DNA of 64,000 bases from Bacillus proteolyticus (GTDB taxonomy: Bacteria > Bacillota > Bacilli > Bacillales > Bacillaceae_G), in contig NZ_MACH01000156.1 of assembly GCF_001884065.1 (NCBI RefSeq), forward strand, positions 62,001 through 126,000, given 5' to 3'. The notes under the pieces were generated by a model that was not told the origin of the DNA, ran no database searches, and saw nothing but the letters and a program-made list of their open reading frames with translations. The position numbers and the translations under genes were made by a program. Shown here in pieces: positions 52,475 to 62,654 of this stretch (position 1 is its first letter; each line of letters opens with the position of its first letter).

Positions 52475-53146
52475 TTTATAATTTTCCTCCTTCAGGAATA
52501 TGCTACTAGTTTCATATCATATGTAATTTGAAAACTAGCTAGTTAGAAAAGCCATAAAACAATAAAAAGCATTAACAAAAATATAAAATACCATAAGAAA
52601 AGTAGTTCATAAAATGATACAAACCGACAAATGTAAATATAAGGTTTAAATACCATTTTTTGAAACAAGTTCATCATACTATACAAAACCATTCGTTATC
52701 AAGAACTTTCTCAAAAGAAGATTCGACAAATTCTGATAATTCAGTCTTTTAATTGTATTATTTAGATATCAATAATACCAAAATATAGAAATGAACAAAC
52801 TGTTTTCCTATAAATCACTCTCACTGCGCTTCGTATATTTTTCATATCGAATACACAATTGGAATTATAGCATATATTTCCACTTCATCGCCTAAATGTT
52901 TTTTACAATAAATGCAATTTTCAGACTGCAATCGACTTAAATTATGATAATTCGACATCCCCTTCTTTTTTTCGAATGTTTTTCCAACGAAAAATGATGA
53001 AAATTTACAAAAGATTTACATATTAATGGGGTGTTTTTCTATTTTTGAAAACGCTGTCAATTTGTTTCTCAATAAAACTAACTATAAATCTTCAAAATAT
53101 GATTAATTTTTTAAAGATCGTTCTTTATAAAAATTAGACCATAAAA
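52475..53146 (-). promoter_or_regulatory. Long eag upstream region with promoter candidates
   Basis: A 670-base region with no gene. Minus-strand promoter candidates are TTGATA (52697-52702), 18-base spacer, TATGAT (52673-52678), which would give an untranslated leader of about 190 bases, and an extended -10 TGCTATAAT (TATAAT at 52864-52869). In B. anthracis eag is reported to depend on SigH, and no confident SigH match was found. A perfect cre match lies at 53046. Confidence 0.4.
53046..53059. promoter_or_regulatory. Perfect-consensus cre site between the S-layer genes
   Basis: TGAAAACGCTGTCA fits TGWAANCGNTNWCA at every position. It is 570 bases before eag and 90 bases after the terminator of the upstream S-layer gene. 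The minus strand reads TTGACAGCGTTTTCA, so a -35-like hexamer overlaps the site. Confidence 0.5.
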
Positions 53147-53176
53147 AAAAAGAGCCCACATAATGTGGACTCTTTC
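53147..53176 (-). terminator. Terminator of the Sap-position S-layer gene
   Basis: AGAGTCCACAT / ATGTGGGCTCT hairpin followed by TTTTTTTTTATGG on the minus strand. Confidence 0.85.
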
Positions 53177-53194
53177 CATTGAAATTTATTTCAA

Positions 53195-55675
53195 TTAACG
53201 AGCTGCTGTTACTGATTTGAAAGCAACAAGTTTGTTAGCTGCTGTATCAACTGTATTTAAAGTTTCATTATTTTTAAGTTCTTTAGCTTTAAGTGTTAAT
53301 GTACCAGTTGCAAAGTTAACGTTCTGTGCAGTTTCTAGCTTAACTACTACTTCTTTAGAAGGAGTTGCTTGATCAGCTGCTGCTGTAAATGGTACACCAT
53401 TTAAGTCAAATACAAGATCAGTGACATCAACTGTTACAGCTTCAGAGAATGTAAGAGTTACTTCTTGCTTCTCTAAATTTGTAACTTTAGCTGATTTAAA
53501 TTCAGGAGCTTTTGTATCTACAACATCTAATAATAAGTTTGTTGTACCCATTTTTACTCCATCTTTGTTTGCAACGTTAGCTACTGTGAATTTCACTGTT
53601 TCTGATTTTTCGAAAGTGAATGTTTTTGGTAATTCGATTGTTGCAGTATCACCAGATAAAGTGATTAGTGTACCTTCTGGTAATTTAGCACCTGCTAATG
53701 TGTAGTTGCTTATATTAGCAGCTGACTCTGCACCTTGACCACCTTTTACTACCTTGTCAAATTTCACTACAAGAGTATTTTCAGCCTTATTAAATGCTGC
53801 ACTTGTTACCTTTGGAGCTACTTTATCTACGTTTACTACTTCTTCATCTTTCTTTTTATCAACTTTTACATCTGCAGTAAATGCTGCTGAATTATTGCCA
53901 GCTGTATCTTGAATAAATCCTTTTGAAGCAGCAACTTTGTAGTTTCCTGCAGCTGGGAATGTTAAAGTGATTGCTTTTTTATTATCTTTAACTGCTGCTG
54001 CAGTTACTTTTTCTGTTACATCTTCACTTGTATCTTGATTAATGATACGAACAACTTTTTTATCAAATTTAGTTGTTTCAACATTTACTTCTTTATCAAA
54101 TGTAAATGTTGCTGCTACGCTTTGTTCTTTTTCTGATACAGCTTTTACGAAGTTAGGAGCTACAACATCTTTTGTAACTTTTACTTCTTTAGATACTTTT
54201 TGACCTACGTTGTTGGCTGCATCTTTGTAACCAACAAGTTCAACTGTAAGATTTGTAGCTGTTTCATCTGCTTTAAGAGCGTCTTTTACTTCAACAACCG
54301 CTTTTGTTTTATCTTGAGCATCAGCAGAAATTGTAGCTACTAAAGTCTCTTTACCTTTTTTAGCTGTTACAGTACCTAGGTTCGCGTTAGTCATCTCTTC
54401 AGAGAATGTAACTTCTAATGTAGCGTTTCCTTTAGCAAGTTCTTTCACTTTAACATCTTTAACTTCTGGAGCTATAACATCTTTTTCTACTTTATAAGTA
54501 GCTTTACCTTCGTACATTTCCATAGTGTTATTAACTAAATCTGTAGCACCAGTTACGATGATTGGGAATTCTTTACCGTTCTCAAGATTTAAAGCGTTAT
54601 TAGAAGTGAACGTATTATTTTCCACTTTACCTTCAACTTTTTGTCCGTTAACTACTACAGTTGCACCTTTTGTTGCATTTAATTTTTCACTGAATACAAC
54701 TTTAAGTTTTCCTTCTGGAGTAAATACTGTAGATACAGTTGGAGCTACTTCATCATTAATGAAGATAACTTCTAATGCTTTTGGAATTTCTTTGCCTTCA
54801 GCAGTTTTTAATTTTTCAACAGTGACAACATAAGCATTGTTATTTTTAAGCATATCAGCAACTTCTAGAGTTAAGATTACAGATTTTTTATCTTCACCGA
54901 TTTTTGCAGGAACTGCTACTGGAGTACCACCTTGAGAAATTGTGAATTTCGCGTTCTTCACATCTTCTTCTTTCACTGTAGCGCCAAGTTTAACTTCGAT
55001 CTCTTTAGCGTTGATTGCTTTAATAGACTCAACTTTAGCTTCTGATTTTTGTCCGAACTGCTTGTCAGTCTTAGCAATAAATTGAGCTGCTTCTGCTTTA
55101 GTTACAGATTTATTTGGCTCCCATTTGCCGCCAGTACCTACAGAGATTCCTAATTCAACTAGGATGTTAGCTTTGTCTTTACCCCAGCTATCTTTTAAGT
55201 CATCGAATTTAGTTTCTGGAGTAGCAGTTACTTTAGTGTCTAATTTGAAAGATGGTACAAGCATTGCTGCCATTGGAACGCGGTCGATTTTTCCGTCTGG
55301 ATCGAATTTACCTTCACCTTTACCTTTAACCACGCCAGCTTTTTCAACTGCTGCGATGATTGAAGTAGCCCAGTGGTCTTGAGAATCAGTGTAAGATGGT
55401 TTAGCATCTTGATCGATTGGTAAGTTTAAGATTTTAGCCATCATTGTAGCTGCTTCTGCACGAGTGATTTCTTTTTCAGGCTCGAACATTCCTGTGCCAT
55501 TACCTGCAATTGCGCCTTTTTCTGCTAAGTAGTTAATAGAATCAATTCCCCAGTGATTAACTGGAACATCCAGGAATGATTTACCTGCTGCTGCTACTGG
55601 AGATACAACACCTGCTACCATTGCTGCTGTCATTGTACCAGCGATTAATTTTTTGTAAGAGTTAGTCTTTGCCAT
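53195..55675 (-). CDS. S-layer protein at the sap position, divergent ectodomain
   Basis: S-layer subunit of 826 residues. Signal peptide identical to that of EA1, three SLH domains about 31-210 (ITRAEAATMMAKIL, IDRVPMAAMLVPSF, VTKAEAAQFIAKTD). The N-terminal 210 residues resemble Sap of B. anthracis, but the remainder does not. It is built of repeated Ig-like units with the recurring pattern VAPxVxx...LxVxFSExL/M (for instance APTVSTVFTPEGKLKVVFSE, APEVKDVKVKELAKGNATLE, APKVTSAAFNKAENTLVVKF), about five units. So the crystallising and exposed part has been exchanged or has diverged strongly. It is expected to form an S-layer in alternation with EA1. Ribosome site GAAGGAGGCAAT. Confidence 0.88.
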   Translation of the reverse strand: MAKTNSYKKLIAGTMTAAMVAGVVSPVAAAGKSFLDVPVNHWGIDSINYLAEKGAIAGNGTGMFEPEKEITRAEAATMMAKILNLPIDQDAKPSYTDSQDHWATSIIAAVEKAGVVKGKGEGKFDPDGKIDRVPMAAMLVPSFKLDTKVTATPETKFDDLKDSWGKDKANILVELGISVGTGGKWEPNKSVTKAEAAQFIAKTDKQFGQKSEAKVESIKAINAKEIEVKLGATVKEEDVKNAKFTISQGGTPVAVPAKIGEDKKSVILTLEVADMLKNNNAYVVTVEKLKTAEGKEIPKALEVIFINDEVAPTVSTVFTPEGKLKVVFSEKLNATKGATVVVNGQKVEGKVENNTFTSNNALNLENGKEFPIIVTGATDLVNNTMEMYEGKATYKVEKDVIAPEVKDVKVKELAKGNATLEVTFSEEMTNANLGTVTAKKGKETLVATISADAQDKTKAVVEVKDALKADETATNLTVELVGYKDAANNVGQKVSKEVKVTKDVVAPNFVKAVSEKEQSVAATFTFDKEVNVETTKFDKKVVRIINQDTSEDVTEKVTAAAVKDNKKAITLTFPAAGNYKVAASKGFIQDTAGNNSAAFTADVKVDKKKDEEVVNVDKVAPKVTSAAFNKAENTLVVKFDKVVKGGQGAESAANISNYTLAGAKLPEGTLITLSGDTATIELPKTFTFEKSETVKFTVANVANKDGVKMGTTNLLLDVVDTKAPEFKSAKVTNLEKQEVTLTFSEAVTVDVTDLVFDLNGVPFTAAADQATPSKEVVVKLETAQNVNFATGTLTLKAKELKNNETLNTVDTAANKLVAFKSVTAAR

Positions 55676-56239
55676 TTTATATATTGCCTCCTTCAGGAAT
55701 GTAATACTAGTTCCATAATGTTTTAAATAGATATTCTATTTAATGTTGAAACTAGTAAATATAAATGCAGTTAAGATCCTATATATAGAAATTATTTTGT
55801 AATATAGAATAATAACTACATCAAACCATTTTTACCCGAATTTAAATCCTTAAATTCGACAAAAAGTGATTTTTCATAATTCTAACGTTCATTTTTTCGG
55901 CTTTTATTTTAAATAACCCGATTGTAAAATCCGAATGTTTTAAATGTACGAAACCATGTGTCAGAACTACATTTGTAAAATATTTATATAACCATTTACA
56001 ACTATAGCAGAAAAACACTTATAATTTCAATATCTAAATATAAAGATAATAAAATTAATTAACACTATATTTCTCTGGTGCTCGACATAATTCTTAAGGT
56101 CGTTTTTTTGAAGAAAACCGAAATTATTATCCAATTGTTTTCATATAAAACGCGTTATACCGATATCCTATATATATTAACGTTCAGATTTTGGAATAAA
56201 AACACCCCTATTCAGCAACAAATAAAACTTCAATCTGTT
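55676..56239 (-). promoter_or_regulatory. Upstream region of the Sap-position gene
   Basis: A 560-base gene-free region. TTGAAA (56025-56030), 18-base spacer and extended -10 TGCTATAGT (TATAGT at 56001-56006) form a convincing SigA promoter, giving an untranslated leader of about 320 bases. The leader is very AT-rich with no obvious strong hairpin. Confidence 0.55.
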
Positions 56240-56281
56240 TTATTGTATTAAAAGAGGAATGGCCTCTATTCCATTCCTCTT
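56240..56281 (-). terminator. Terminator overlapping the csaB end
   Basis: AAAAGAGGAATGG / CCATTCCTCTTTT hairpin whose upstream arm includes the last csaB codons. Confidence 0.75.
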
Positions 56282-57366
56282 TTAATAGACTCTTTTGCAT
56301 GTAAGTCATTAATAATATATTTGGACGCTATGGAAATTTGCTCACGCAATTCCTCTACCCTTTGTCCTAACGTGTCTTGTACATATTCTGTTTGCTCTAA
56401 TTGTTTAATCGCCATATTATGTAATGTTTCTGTCGTCCAGTCTCCATCAACATTCCCAATAATCGGCTGATTTACTTGTTGTAAAAACGAATCGATCTTT
56501 GGATCATATGAAATTCCAATCATAGGCGTGTTTGCAACTGCCGATAATATAAGAGCATGCAGTCTCATCCCTATTAAAAGGGAGCATTCTGATAAAATAG
56601 AGATTTTCTCATGAATATCCATTTTATAAGGGAGCATGTGCGCTTCTTCTCCCATCAAATTAATGATATCCCTTGATGCATTTTGATCAAATGGTCCATG
56701 CATCGGTACAAATAAAATATGGTATCCCTCTTGCTTAAGTTTTTTCAGCGTATCTGCTAACTTCTTCATATAATCTTCTTTTGCATCCCAGTACCTTACA
56801 CTAACTGCAACGACTTTTCCTTGCAGAGAATGTTTTTGAAGCCAATTGGATTTCTTTTCTCCTGACTGACAAGCTAATACCGGATCTGGAACAAGTTCGA
56901 TATCTTTCTTAATACCAATTTCTTTTAAATACAAAAACGAGTCTTCATCACGCACTGATATATATTCAGCCTTTGATACATGCCATTTCACTAATAAACG
57001 ATTTTGCTTCTTCGTAATAGGTCCGATTCCTTGAGCGTAGATATAATACGGCTTTTTCAAAAAACGGGCAAGCCGCATAATACCCGTATAGTATAAAATG
57101 CTTTTAATACTCGTCTTATCTTGCAAGAGACTTCCGCCTCCGCTAATTAAACCATTACTTCTCTTTATTTCTCGGTAAATCGCTCTTATATCCCAGCGAT
57201 TTACTGCTTCTACACCGTACATTTTCCTTGTATAGTCGGGGTCATTTGAAAGTACAACAAGCTCAAGAGTAGGATCCTCTTCATGTAGCGCTTTAATAAT
57301 TGATTGCAAAATTGCTTCGTCCCCAACATTATAAAAACCATAATATCCTGATAAAACTAACCGCAC
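56266..57366 (-). CDS. csaB: Polysaccharide pyruvyl transferase CsaB
   Basis: Adds ketal-linked pyruvate to the secondary wall polysaccharide, the ligand of SLH domains, 366 residues. GTG at 57366 is chosen: GGAGGAG lies just upstream and the product begins MRLVLSGYYGFYNVGDEAIL, the standard CsaB start. Signatures: GLISGGGSLLQDKTS, YIYAQGIGPI, GMRLHALILSAVA. Its loss is known to release S-layer proteins from the wall. It lies about 165 bases after csaA on the same strand. Confidence 0.93.
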   Translation of the reverse strand: MRLVLSGYYGFYNVGDEAILQSIIKALHEEDPTLELVVLSNDPDYTRKMYGVEAVNRWDIRAIYREIKRSNGLISGGGSLLQDKTSIKSILYYTGIMRLARFLKKPYYIYAQGIGPITKKQNRLLVKWHVSKAEYISVRDEDSFLYLKEIGIKKDIELVPDPVLACQSGEKKSNWLQKHSLQGKVVAVSVRYWDAKEDYMKKLADTLKKLKQEGYHILFVPMHGPFDQNASRDIINLMGEEAHMLPYKMDIHEKISILSECSLLIGMRLHALILSAVANTPMIGISYDPKIDSFLQQVNQPIIGNVDGDWTTETLHNMAIKQLEQTEYVQDTLGQRVEELREQISIASKYIINDLHAKESIKRGME

Positions 57367-57531
57367 TCTTAATCTCCTCCAACATTCCGCAATCAACTCT
57401 TTTTGTAATTAAACAAATTGTTATCCATTCCTTGCCGAGGAAGGTTTGATAACTTCAAATTGATTTCTTTCACAAACATCTAACAAGTCATACCCATTTA
57501 TAATATTGTTCATTTTCTATAATAAACGATT

Positions 57532-59052
57532 TTATTTACGTAAAAATGGAATTTGTTCTTTCAATATCCAGTTTAGCTTAAGTGCACATATGCCATATAA
57601 TACTGAAGCTACACTTAGCGCTACAGCACTATATATCATTGCTAAAATCCTAGAATCTGTCACATTGATTAATGTAGACACAAAGTATAATGCTATACCT
57701 AAAATACTAGATACTCCAATGACAGCCAAAAACTTCCCTATATCCATTGGATAAGAAAGATCTTTTCTAATATAAATATGATTTGCGATACAAATCATTA
57801 TATAAATAATTAGGGTACTATACGCTGCCCCATTTATACCGAATTGATTTACTAGCGCTATATTTAATATAATTTTTACAAGACTTGCACCGATGACAAT
57901 CCATGCTGCTTGCATCGAACGATTAATCCCTTGCAAGATTCCTATTGATAATACCATAAGTGATGTGAAATACGAGCTACTAATTAAAATAGCTAACATA
58001 CCACTTCCTTTTGTATCTGTAAATAATGCAACATTAAGCGGTACTGTAAGCGCCATAAGCCATATCGTTATCGGCATTGTTAAAACATGCGCAAACTCAT
58101 TTGTACGTTTTACTGTCAGTTTAGCTAAAGCTATATCTTTTTTTGTTAAAGCCGCTGTTAATAATGGAATTAATGGGAATACTATCGCACTTGCAAATAC
58201 AACAATTAATTGCGTAAATGCAAAACCACGGCTATATATACCAAACTGTTCCTGAATCGTTGTAGAAGATTCATGTAACACATGTGGAATTGTTACAGAA
58301 TCAACTAAATTTAAAACAGGCATAGATAACGCTCCAATTGCAATCGGAATTGAAACACGGAGTATGTTTTTCGCGTTTTTCTTAAAGTCTTGCAATGAAT
58401 ATGTTTTACTTTTATAGCGATACGGGCTTTTCACATATTTTACTCGCAAATATATGAGTGACGTAATAACGCCAAAACAAGAACCAATCATCGCCCCGCC
58501 CGTTATGATATCACTACTTTTATTCCAATATACAAATATATAAGCGATTGTTAACATTAAAAATACGCGAATCAACTGTTCAATTACTTGTGATACACCA
58601 GTAGGTATCATATCTCCGAACCCTTGGAAATATCCACGGTACACTGCCATATATGGTGCGATTAATAAAGCAAACGAAGTAACAATTAATGCTAGCCTCG
58701 TCTCTTGCCCACCAAGCATATTTGCAATGCCACTTGACCCTATGATAATAATGAAAAATCCGAGCATCCCAAATATAACACCGATAATAGACGCGGACGT
58801 AAACAATTTAGCTATTCCGTCCCGATCATTCTTTTCATGAAGCTCAGCTATTAACTGAGATATTGCTAGCGGGACTCCCGCTACTGATAAAGTTAAGGCT
58901 ATCATATATACAGGAAAAACAAGGCGAAAAATCCCAAGTACTTCATCCCCTGCTATATTTTGCAATGGAATTTGAAAAAAACTCCCCACTACTTTCGATA
59001 TAAACGTTGTAACGGTTAAAATCGCAGCGCCTTTTACAAACTTTTTATTCAT
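57532..59052 (-). CDS. csaA: Polysaccharide flippase-like membrane protein CsaA
   Basis: MOP-superfamily exporter (MurJ/SpoVB-like), 506 residues with about 14 helices. It begins MNKKFVKGAAILTVTTFISK, and contains FRLVFPVYMIALTLSVAGVP and GRGYFQGFGDMIPT-like YRGYFQGFGDMIP, typical of polysaccharide flippases. Next to csaB it is the CsaA partner, proposed to move the pyruvylated polymer or its lipid-linked unit outward. Divergent from secA2, sharing a 270-base control region. Confidence 0.85.
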   Translation of the reverse strand: MNKKFVKGAAILTVTTFISKVVGSFFQIPLQNIAGDEVLGIFRLVFPVYMIALTLSVAGVPLAISQLIAELHEKNDRDGIAKLFTSASIIGVIFGMLGFFIIIIGSSGIANMLGGQETRLALIVTSFALLIAPYMAVYRGYFQGFGDMIPTGVSQVIEQLIRVFLMLTIAYIFVYWNKSSDIITGGAMIGSCFGVITSLIYLRVKYVKSPYRYKSKTYSLQDFKKNAKNILRVSIPIAIGALSMPVLNLVDSVTIPHVLHESSTTIQEQFGIYSRGFAFTQLIVVFASAIVFPLIPLLTAALTKKDIALAKLTVKRTNEFAHVLTMPITIWLMALTVPLNVALFTDTKGSGMLAILISSSYFTSLMVLSIGILQGINRSMQAAWIVIGASLVKIILNIALVNQFGINGAAYSTLIIYIMICIANHIYIRKDLSYPMDIGKFLAVIGVSSILGIALYFVSTLINVTDSRILAMIYSAVALSVASVLYGICALKLNWILKEQIPFLRK

Positions 59053-59282
59053 CTTCTATCTCTTTTCTTTCAATATATAATCTACATAAAATATTAAATC
59101 AGTATTGTTCATTCATCTTGAGAATCATCACTTTATCTCATTTAGTTATCATACCAAATTTCTTATATATTGAATACTCTCTTTCTTTTTATGTTTTAAA
59201 TATAATATGTGCCATATATATGTTTTTTCATCCAGTTTTTTCTTCAATTTACTACTTCTACTTGTTCAAGATAAACATGTGC

Positions 59283-59288
59283 TATAAT
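59283..59288 (+). promoter_or_regulatory. Extended -10 promoter of secA2
   Basis: TGCTATAAT with TATAAT at 59283-59288, 34 bases before the secA2 start. No strong -35 box is seen. Confidence 0.5.
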
Positions 59289-59321
59289 GTAGCTATTGTC
59301 AGTAAGAGGAGTGTTTGTAAC

Positions 59322-61691
59322 ATGCTGAATTCAGTAAAGAAATTGTTAGGGGATTCTCAAAAGAGAAAGCTAAAAAAGTATGAACAACTTGTTCAAGAAA
59401 TTAATAATTTTGAAAAACAAATGTCTAGTTTATCTGATGAAGAATTACGCCAAAAAACTGTCACATTCAAAAGTATGCTTACGGACGGTAAAACAGTCGA
59501 TGATATAAAAGTAGAAGCATTCGCTGTTGTACGCGAAGCCGCAAAACGCGTGCTTGGATTACGCCATTACGATGTACAGTTAATTGGTGGATTAGTATTA
59601 CTAGAAGGTAATATTGCAGAGATGCCAACTGGTGAAGGAAAAACATTAGTTTCTTCTCTTCCAACATATGTACGTGCACTTGAAGGAAAAGGCGTTCATG
59701 TTATTACGGTAAATGACTATTTAGCAAAGCGTGATAAAGAGTTAATTGGTCAAGTTCATGAATTTCTCGGCTTACAAGTTGGATTAAATATTCCTCAAAT
59801 CGATCCTTCTGAAAAGAAACTTGCATACGAAGCTGATATTACATACGGTATTGGAACAGAGTTTGGTTTTGATTATCTTCGCGATAATATGGCTGCTTCA
59901 CAAAATGATCAAGTGCAGCGCCCATATCATTTTGCTATTATCGATGAGGTTGATAGCGTTTTAATTGATGAGGCGAAAACGCCACTTATCATTGCCGGGA
60001 AGAAATCAAGTAGCTCTGATTTGCATTATTTATGTGCAAAAGTTATTAAATCGTTCCAAGATACCCTTCACTATACATACGATGCAGAATCGAAATCAGC
60101 TAGTTTTACAGAAGACGGTATTACAAAAATAGAAGATTTATTTGATATCGATAACTTATATGATTTAGAGCATCAAACTCTATACCATTATATGATTCAA
60201 TCATTACGTGCCAACGTCGCTTTCCAGCTTGACGTTGACTATATTGTGCATGATGAAAAAATACTACTTGTAGATATTTTCACAGGACGTGTTATGGATG
60301 GTCGATCTTTAAGTGACGGCTTGCATCAAGCACTAGAAGCAAAAGAAGGTTTAGAAATTACAGAAGAAAACCAAACACAAGCTTCTATTACAATTCAAAA
60401 CTTCTTCCGTATGTATCCAGCATTATCCGGTATGACAGGTACAGCAAAAACAGAAGAAAAAGAATTCAACCGTGTATACAATATGGAAGTTCTTCCAATT
60501 CCAACGAACCGTCCTGTTCTTCGTGAAGATAAAAATGATGTAGTATATGTAACGGCTGATGATAAATATAAAGCTGTGCGTGAAGAAGTTCTAAAATACC
60601 ATAAGCAAGGACGCCCTATTTTAATTGGGACGATGTCTATCTTACAATCTGAAACAGTTGCTCGTTACTTAGATGAAGCAAACATCAAATATCAATTATT
60701 AAACGCTAAGAGTGCAGAGCAAGAAGCCGATTTGATCGCAACTGCCGGACAAGAAGGTCAAATTACAATCGCTACAAATATGGCAGGCCGAGGTACTGAT
60801 ATTTTACTAGGTGACGGTGTCCACGCCCTTGGTGGATTACATGTAATTGGAACAGAACGTCATGAATCCCGCCGTGTCGATAACCAACTTAAAGGACGAG
60901 CTGGCCGCCAAGGTGATCCGGGAAGCTCTCAATTCCTCCTATCTTTAGAGGATGAAATGCTAAAGCGCTTCGCTCACGAGGAAGTAGAAAAGTTGGAAAA
61001 ATCACTAAAAACTGACAAAACGGGACTTATTAATTCATCTAAAGTTCATGATTTCATTAACCGTACACAATTAATTTGTGAAGGTAGTCATTATTCAATG
61101 CGTGAATATAATTTAAAACTAGATGATGTAATTAATGATCAACGTAATGTTATCTATACACTGCGCAACAATTTATTAAAAGAAGAAACAAATATGATAG
61201 AACTTGTTATTCCAATGATTGAACACTCTGTAGATGCAATTGCTAAACAGCACCTTTTCGAAGGAATGCTTCCGGAAGAATGGGATTTTACTAGTTTAAC
61301 AGCATCTATTAAAGAAGTTTTACCAGCTGAAACTTTGCCGCCATTATCTGCGAACGACATACATTCGCCTGAGGATTTACAAATCGTTTTAAAAGATACA
61401 ATTTCTAGCTATTTAGGACGTGTACAAGAATTAAATAACCATGCGGATTTACAACAATCACTGCGCTACGTTGGTTTACACTTCCTAGATCAAAACTGGG
61501 TAAGTCACTTAGATGCAATGACTCACTTAAAAGAAGGTATTGGCTTAAGACAATATCAACAAGAAGATCCAACTCGCCTTTACCAAAAAGAAGGTTTGGA
61601 TATTTTCTTATACACTTACGGTAATTTTGAAAAAGAAATGTGCCGCTATATCGCGAGACATTTAGCAGTTCCAGAAAACGTACAATCATGA
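59322..61691 (+). CDS. secA2: Accessory Sec translocase ATPase SecA2
   Basis: Motor ATPase for export of S-layer proteins, 789 residues. ATG at 59322 (MLNSVKKLLGDSQKRKLKKY) follows AAGAGGAG; a longer upstream reading is hydrophobic, covers the promoter and has no family match. Walker A MPTGEGKTL, Walker B IIDEVDSVLIDEA, NMAGRGTDILLGDGV and GRAGRQGDPG of the second motor domain are intact. It is shorter than housekeeping SecA and lacks the C-terminal zinc-binding Cys cluster, as expected of SecA2. Followed by slaP after 11 bases. Confidence 0.95.
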   Translation: MLNSVKKLLGDSQKRKLKKYEQLVQEINNFEKQMSSLSDEELRQKTVTFKSMLTDGKTVDDIKVEAFAVVREAAKRVLGLRHYDVQLIGGLVLLEGNIAEMPTGEGKTLVSSLPTYVRALEGKGVHVITVNDYLAKRDKELIGQVHEFLGLQVGLNIPQIDPSEKKLAYEADITYGIGTEFGFDYLRDNMAASQNDQVQRPYHFAIIDEVDSVLIDEAKTPLIIAGKKSSSSDLHYLCAKVIKSFQDTLHYTYDAESKSASFTEDGITKIEDLFDIDNLYDLEHQTLYHYMIQSLRANVAFQLDVDYIVHDEKILLVDIFTGRVMDGRSLSDGLHQALEAKEGLEITEENQTQASITIQNFFRMYPALSGMTGTAKTEEKEFNRVYNMEVLPIPTNRPVLREDKNDVVYVTADDKYKAVREEVLKYHKQGRPILIGTMSILQSETVARYLDEANIKYQLLNAKSAEQEADLIATAGQEGQITIATNMAGRGTDILLGDGVHALGGLHVIGTERHESRRVDNQLKGRAGRQGDPGSSQFLLSLEDEMLKRFAHEEVEKLEKSLKTDKTGLINSSKVHDFINRTQLICEGSHYSMREYNLKLDDVINDQRNVIYTLRNNLLKEETNMIELVIPMIEHSVDAIAKQHLFEGMLPEEWDFTSLTASIKEVLPAETLPPLSANDIHSPEDLQIVLKDTISSYLGRVQELNNHADLQQSLRYVGLHFLDQNWVSHLDAMTHLKEGIGLRQYQQEDPTRLYQKEGLDIFLYTYGNFEKEMCRYIARHLAVPENVQS

Positions 61692-61702
61692 GGTGAAAAT
61701 TT

Positions 61703-62584
61703 ATGTTATCATTCCTGAAAAAGGCAAAGAAAAAAGGAAAAGATACTACTGTTTCTAGTAATCAATTATTTGGACAAGAAGAAACTACTTCTCATAATAA
61801 AACAGTAAAGCCAGTTCTTTACTTCCATCCTAGCTGGGGTGAAGTAGCACAAGAACAAAAATACATTTATCAATTCCTGCATAAAGAATTACCACTTTTA
61901 CAAGAATATCAAATTTCTTTATCGGGAATTGAAATTGAAAAACGTGATGGCGCATACGGTGTAGCTGCTTTCATTCGCAACAGTGTCCCAAAACCGATTT
62001 CTTTCGAAGAAGTTACATTACTTCTATTAAACAAAGATAAAAAGCTGTGCGCACGTAAAACATTTAACCTGTCTGCTCTTGGAGATATTCCTGAAAATGT
62101 GAATATGCCTTTCGTATTTACATTTGAGCAAGAAACAATAACTGAAGCTGAACTATCTCAATCAGATTGGGAATTAGCTTTCGAACTTGAAAGTAAGCAT
62201 CAACTAGATTTAGATCCATCTTGGGAAGCTCAATTACCTGAAGCAAGCAAAGAAGCGTTATGTAATTTTGTAGACAATTTAACGCCTCCAAATGAAGGTG
62301 AAATTAACTTCCTAGGTTTACAAGCCGCACTGAAAGAGAACGGCGATTTACATACAACACTACTAATTCGTAACGGCTATAAAGATAACATTCAACTAGA
62401 ACAACTTCCCCTTCATATTGAAGATGCTTCTGGAGAAGTCGTTGTTAAAGGTGCTTTCACGTTACCGAATCTTGAAATTAAAGCGAATACTACAAAACCA
62501 TGGTCATTTGTTTTCCCTGCTTCATCCATCTTGAAACGAAATATGGATTTATCTAGCTGGAACGTATTTGTACCACAAGACTAA
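61703..62584 (+). CDS. slaP: S-layer assembly protein SlaP
   Basis: Cytoplasmic accessory factor for SecA2-dependent secretion of Sap and EA1, 293 residues. It begins with a lysine-rich stretch MLSFLKKAKKKGKD and contains two copies of an Ig-like SLAP domain (about 40-155 and 170-290). The motif HPSWGEVAQEQKYIYQFLHKEL marks the first copy and DPSWEAQLPEASKEALCNFV the second. Cotranscribed with secA2, ribosome site GAGGTGA, terminator after the stop. Confidence 0.93.
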   Translation: MLSFLKKAKKKGKDTTVSSNQLFGQEETTSHNKTVKPVLYFHPSWGEVAQEQKYIYQFLHKELPLLQEYQISLSGIEIEKRDGAYGVAAFIRNSVPKPISFEEVTLLLLNKDKKLCARKTFNLSALGDIPENVNMPFVFTFEQETITEAELSQSDWELAFELESKHQLDLDPSWEAQLPEASKEALCNFVDNLTPPNEGEINFLGLQAALKENGDLHTTLLIRNGYKDNIQLEQLPLHIEDASGEVVVKGAFTLPNLEIKANTTKPWSFVFPASSILKRNMDLSSWNVFVPQD

Positions 62585-62592
62585 TATACAAA

Positions 62593-62640
62593 AAAGCCTA
62601 TCCTAAAAGATGGCCATCACACCTTTAGGATAGGCTCTAT
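62593..62640 (+). terminator. Terminator of secA2-slaP
   Basis: AGCCTATCCTAAA / TTTAGGATAGGCT hairpin, followed by CTATTTTTTAT. Confidence 0.85.
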
Positions 62641-62654
62641 TTTTTATGTAAAAT

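Noticed and set aside
53195..55675. Calling this gene sap
   Set aside because: The SLH part fits, but the ectodomain differs from B. anthracis Sap, so the symbol would mislead.
59118..59321. N-terminal extension of SecA2 with hydrophobic residues
   Set aside because: It covers the extended -10 promoter, lacks a ribosome site and would put a membrane-like segment on a cytosolic ATPase. ATG at 59322 has AAGAGGAG.
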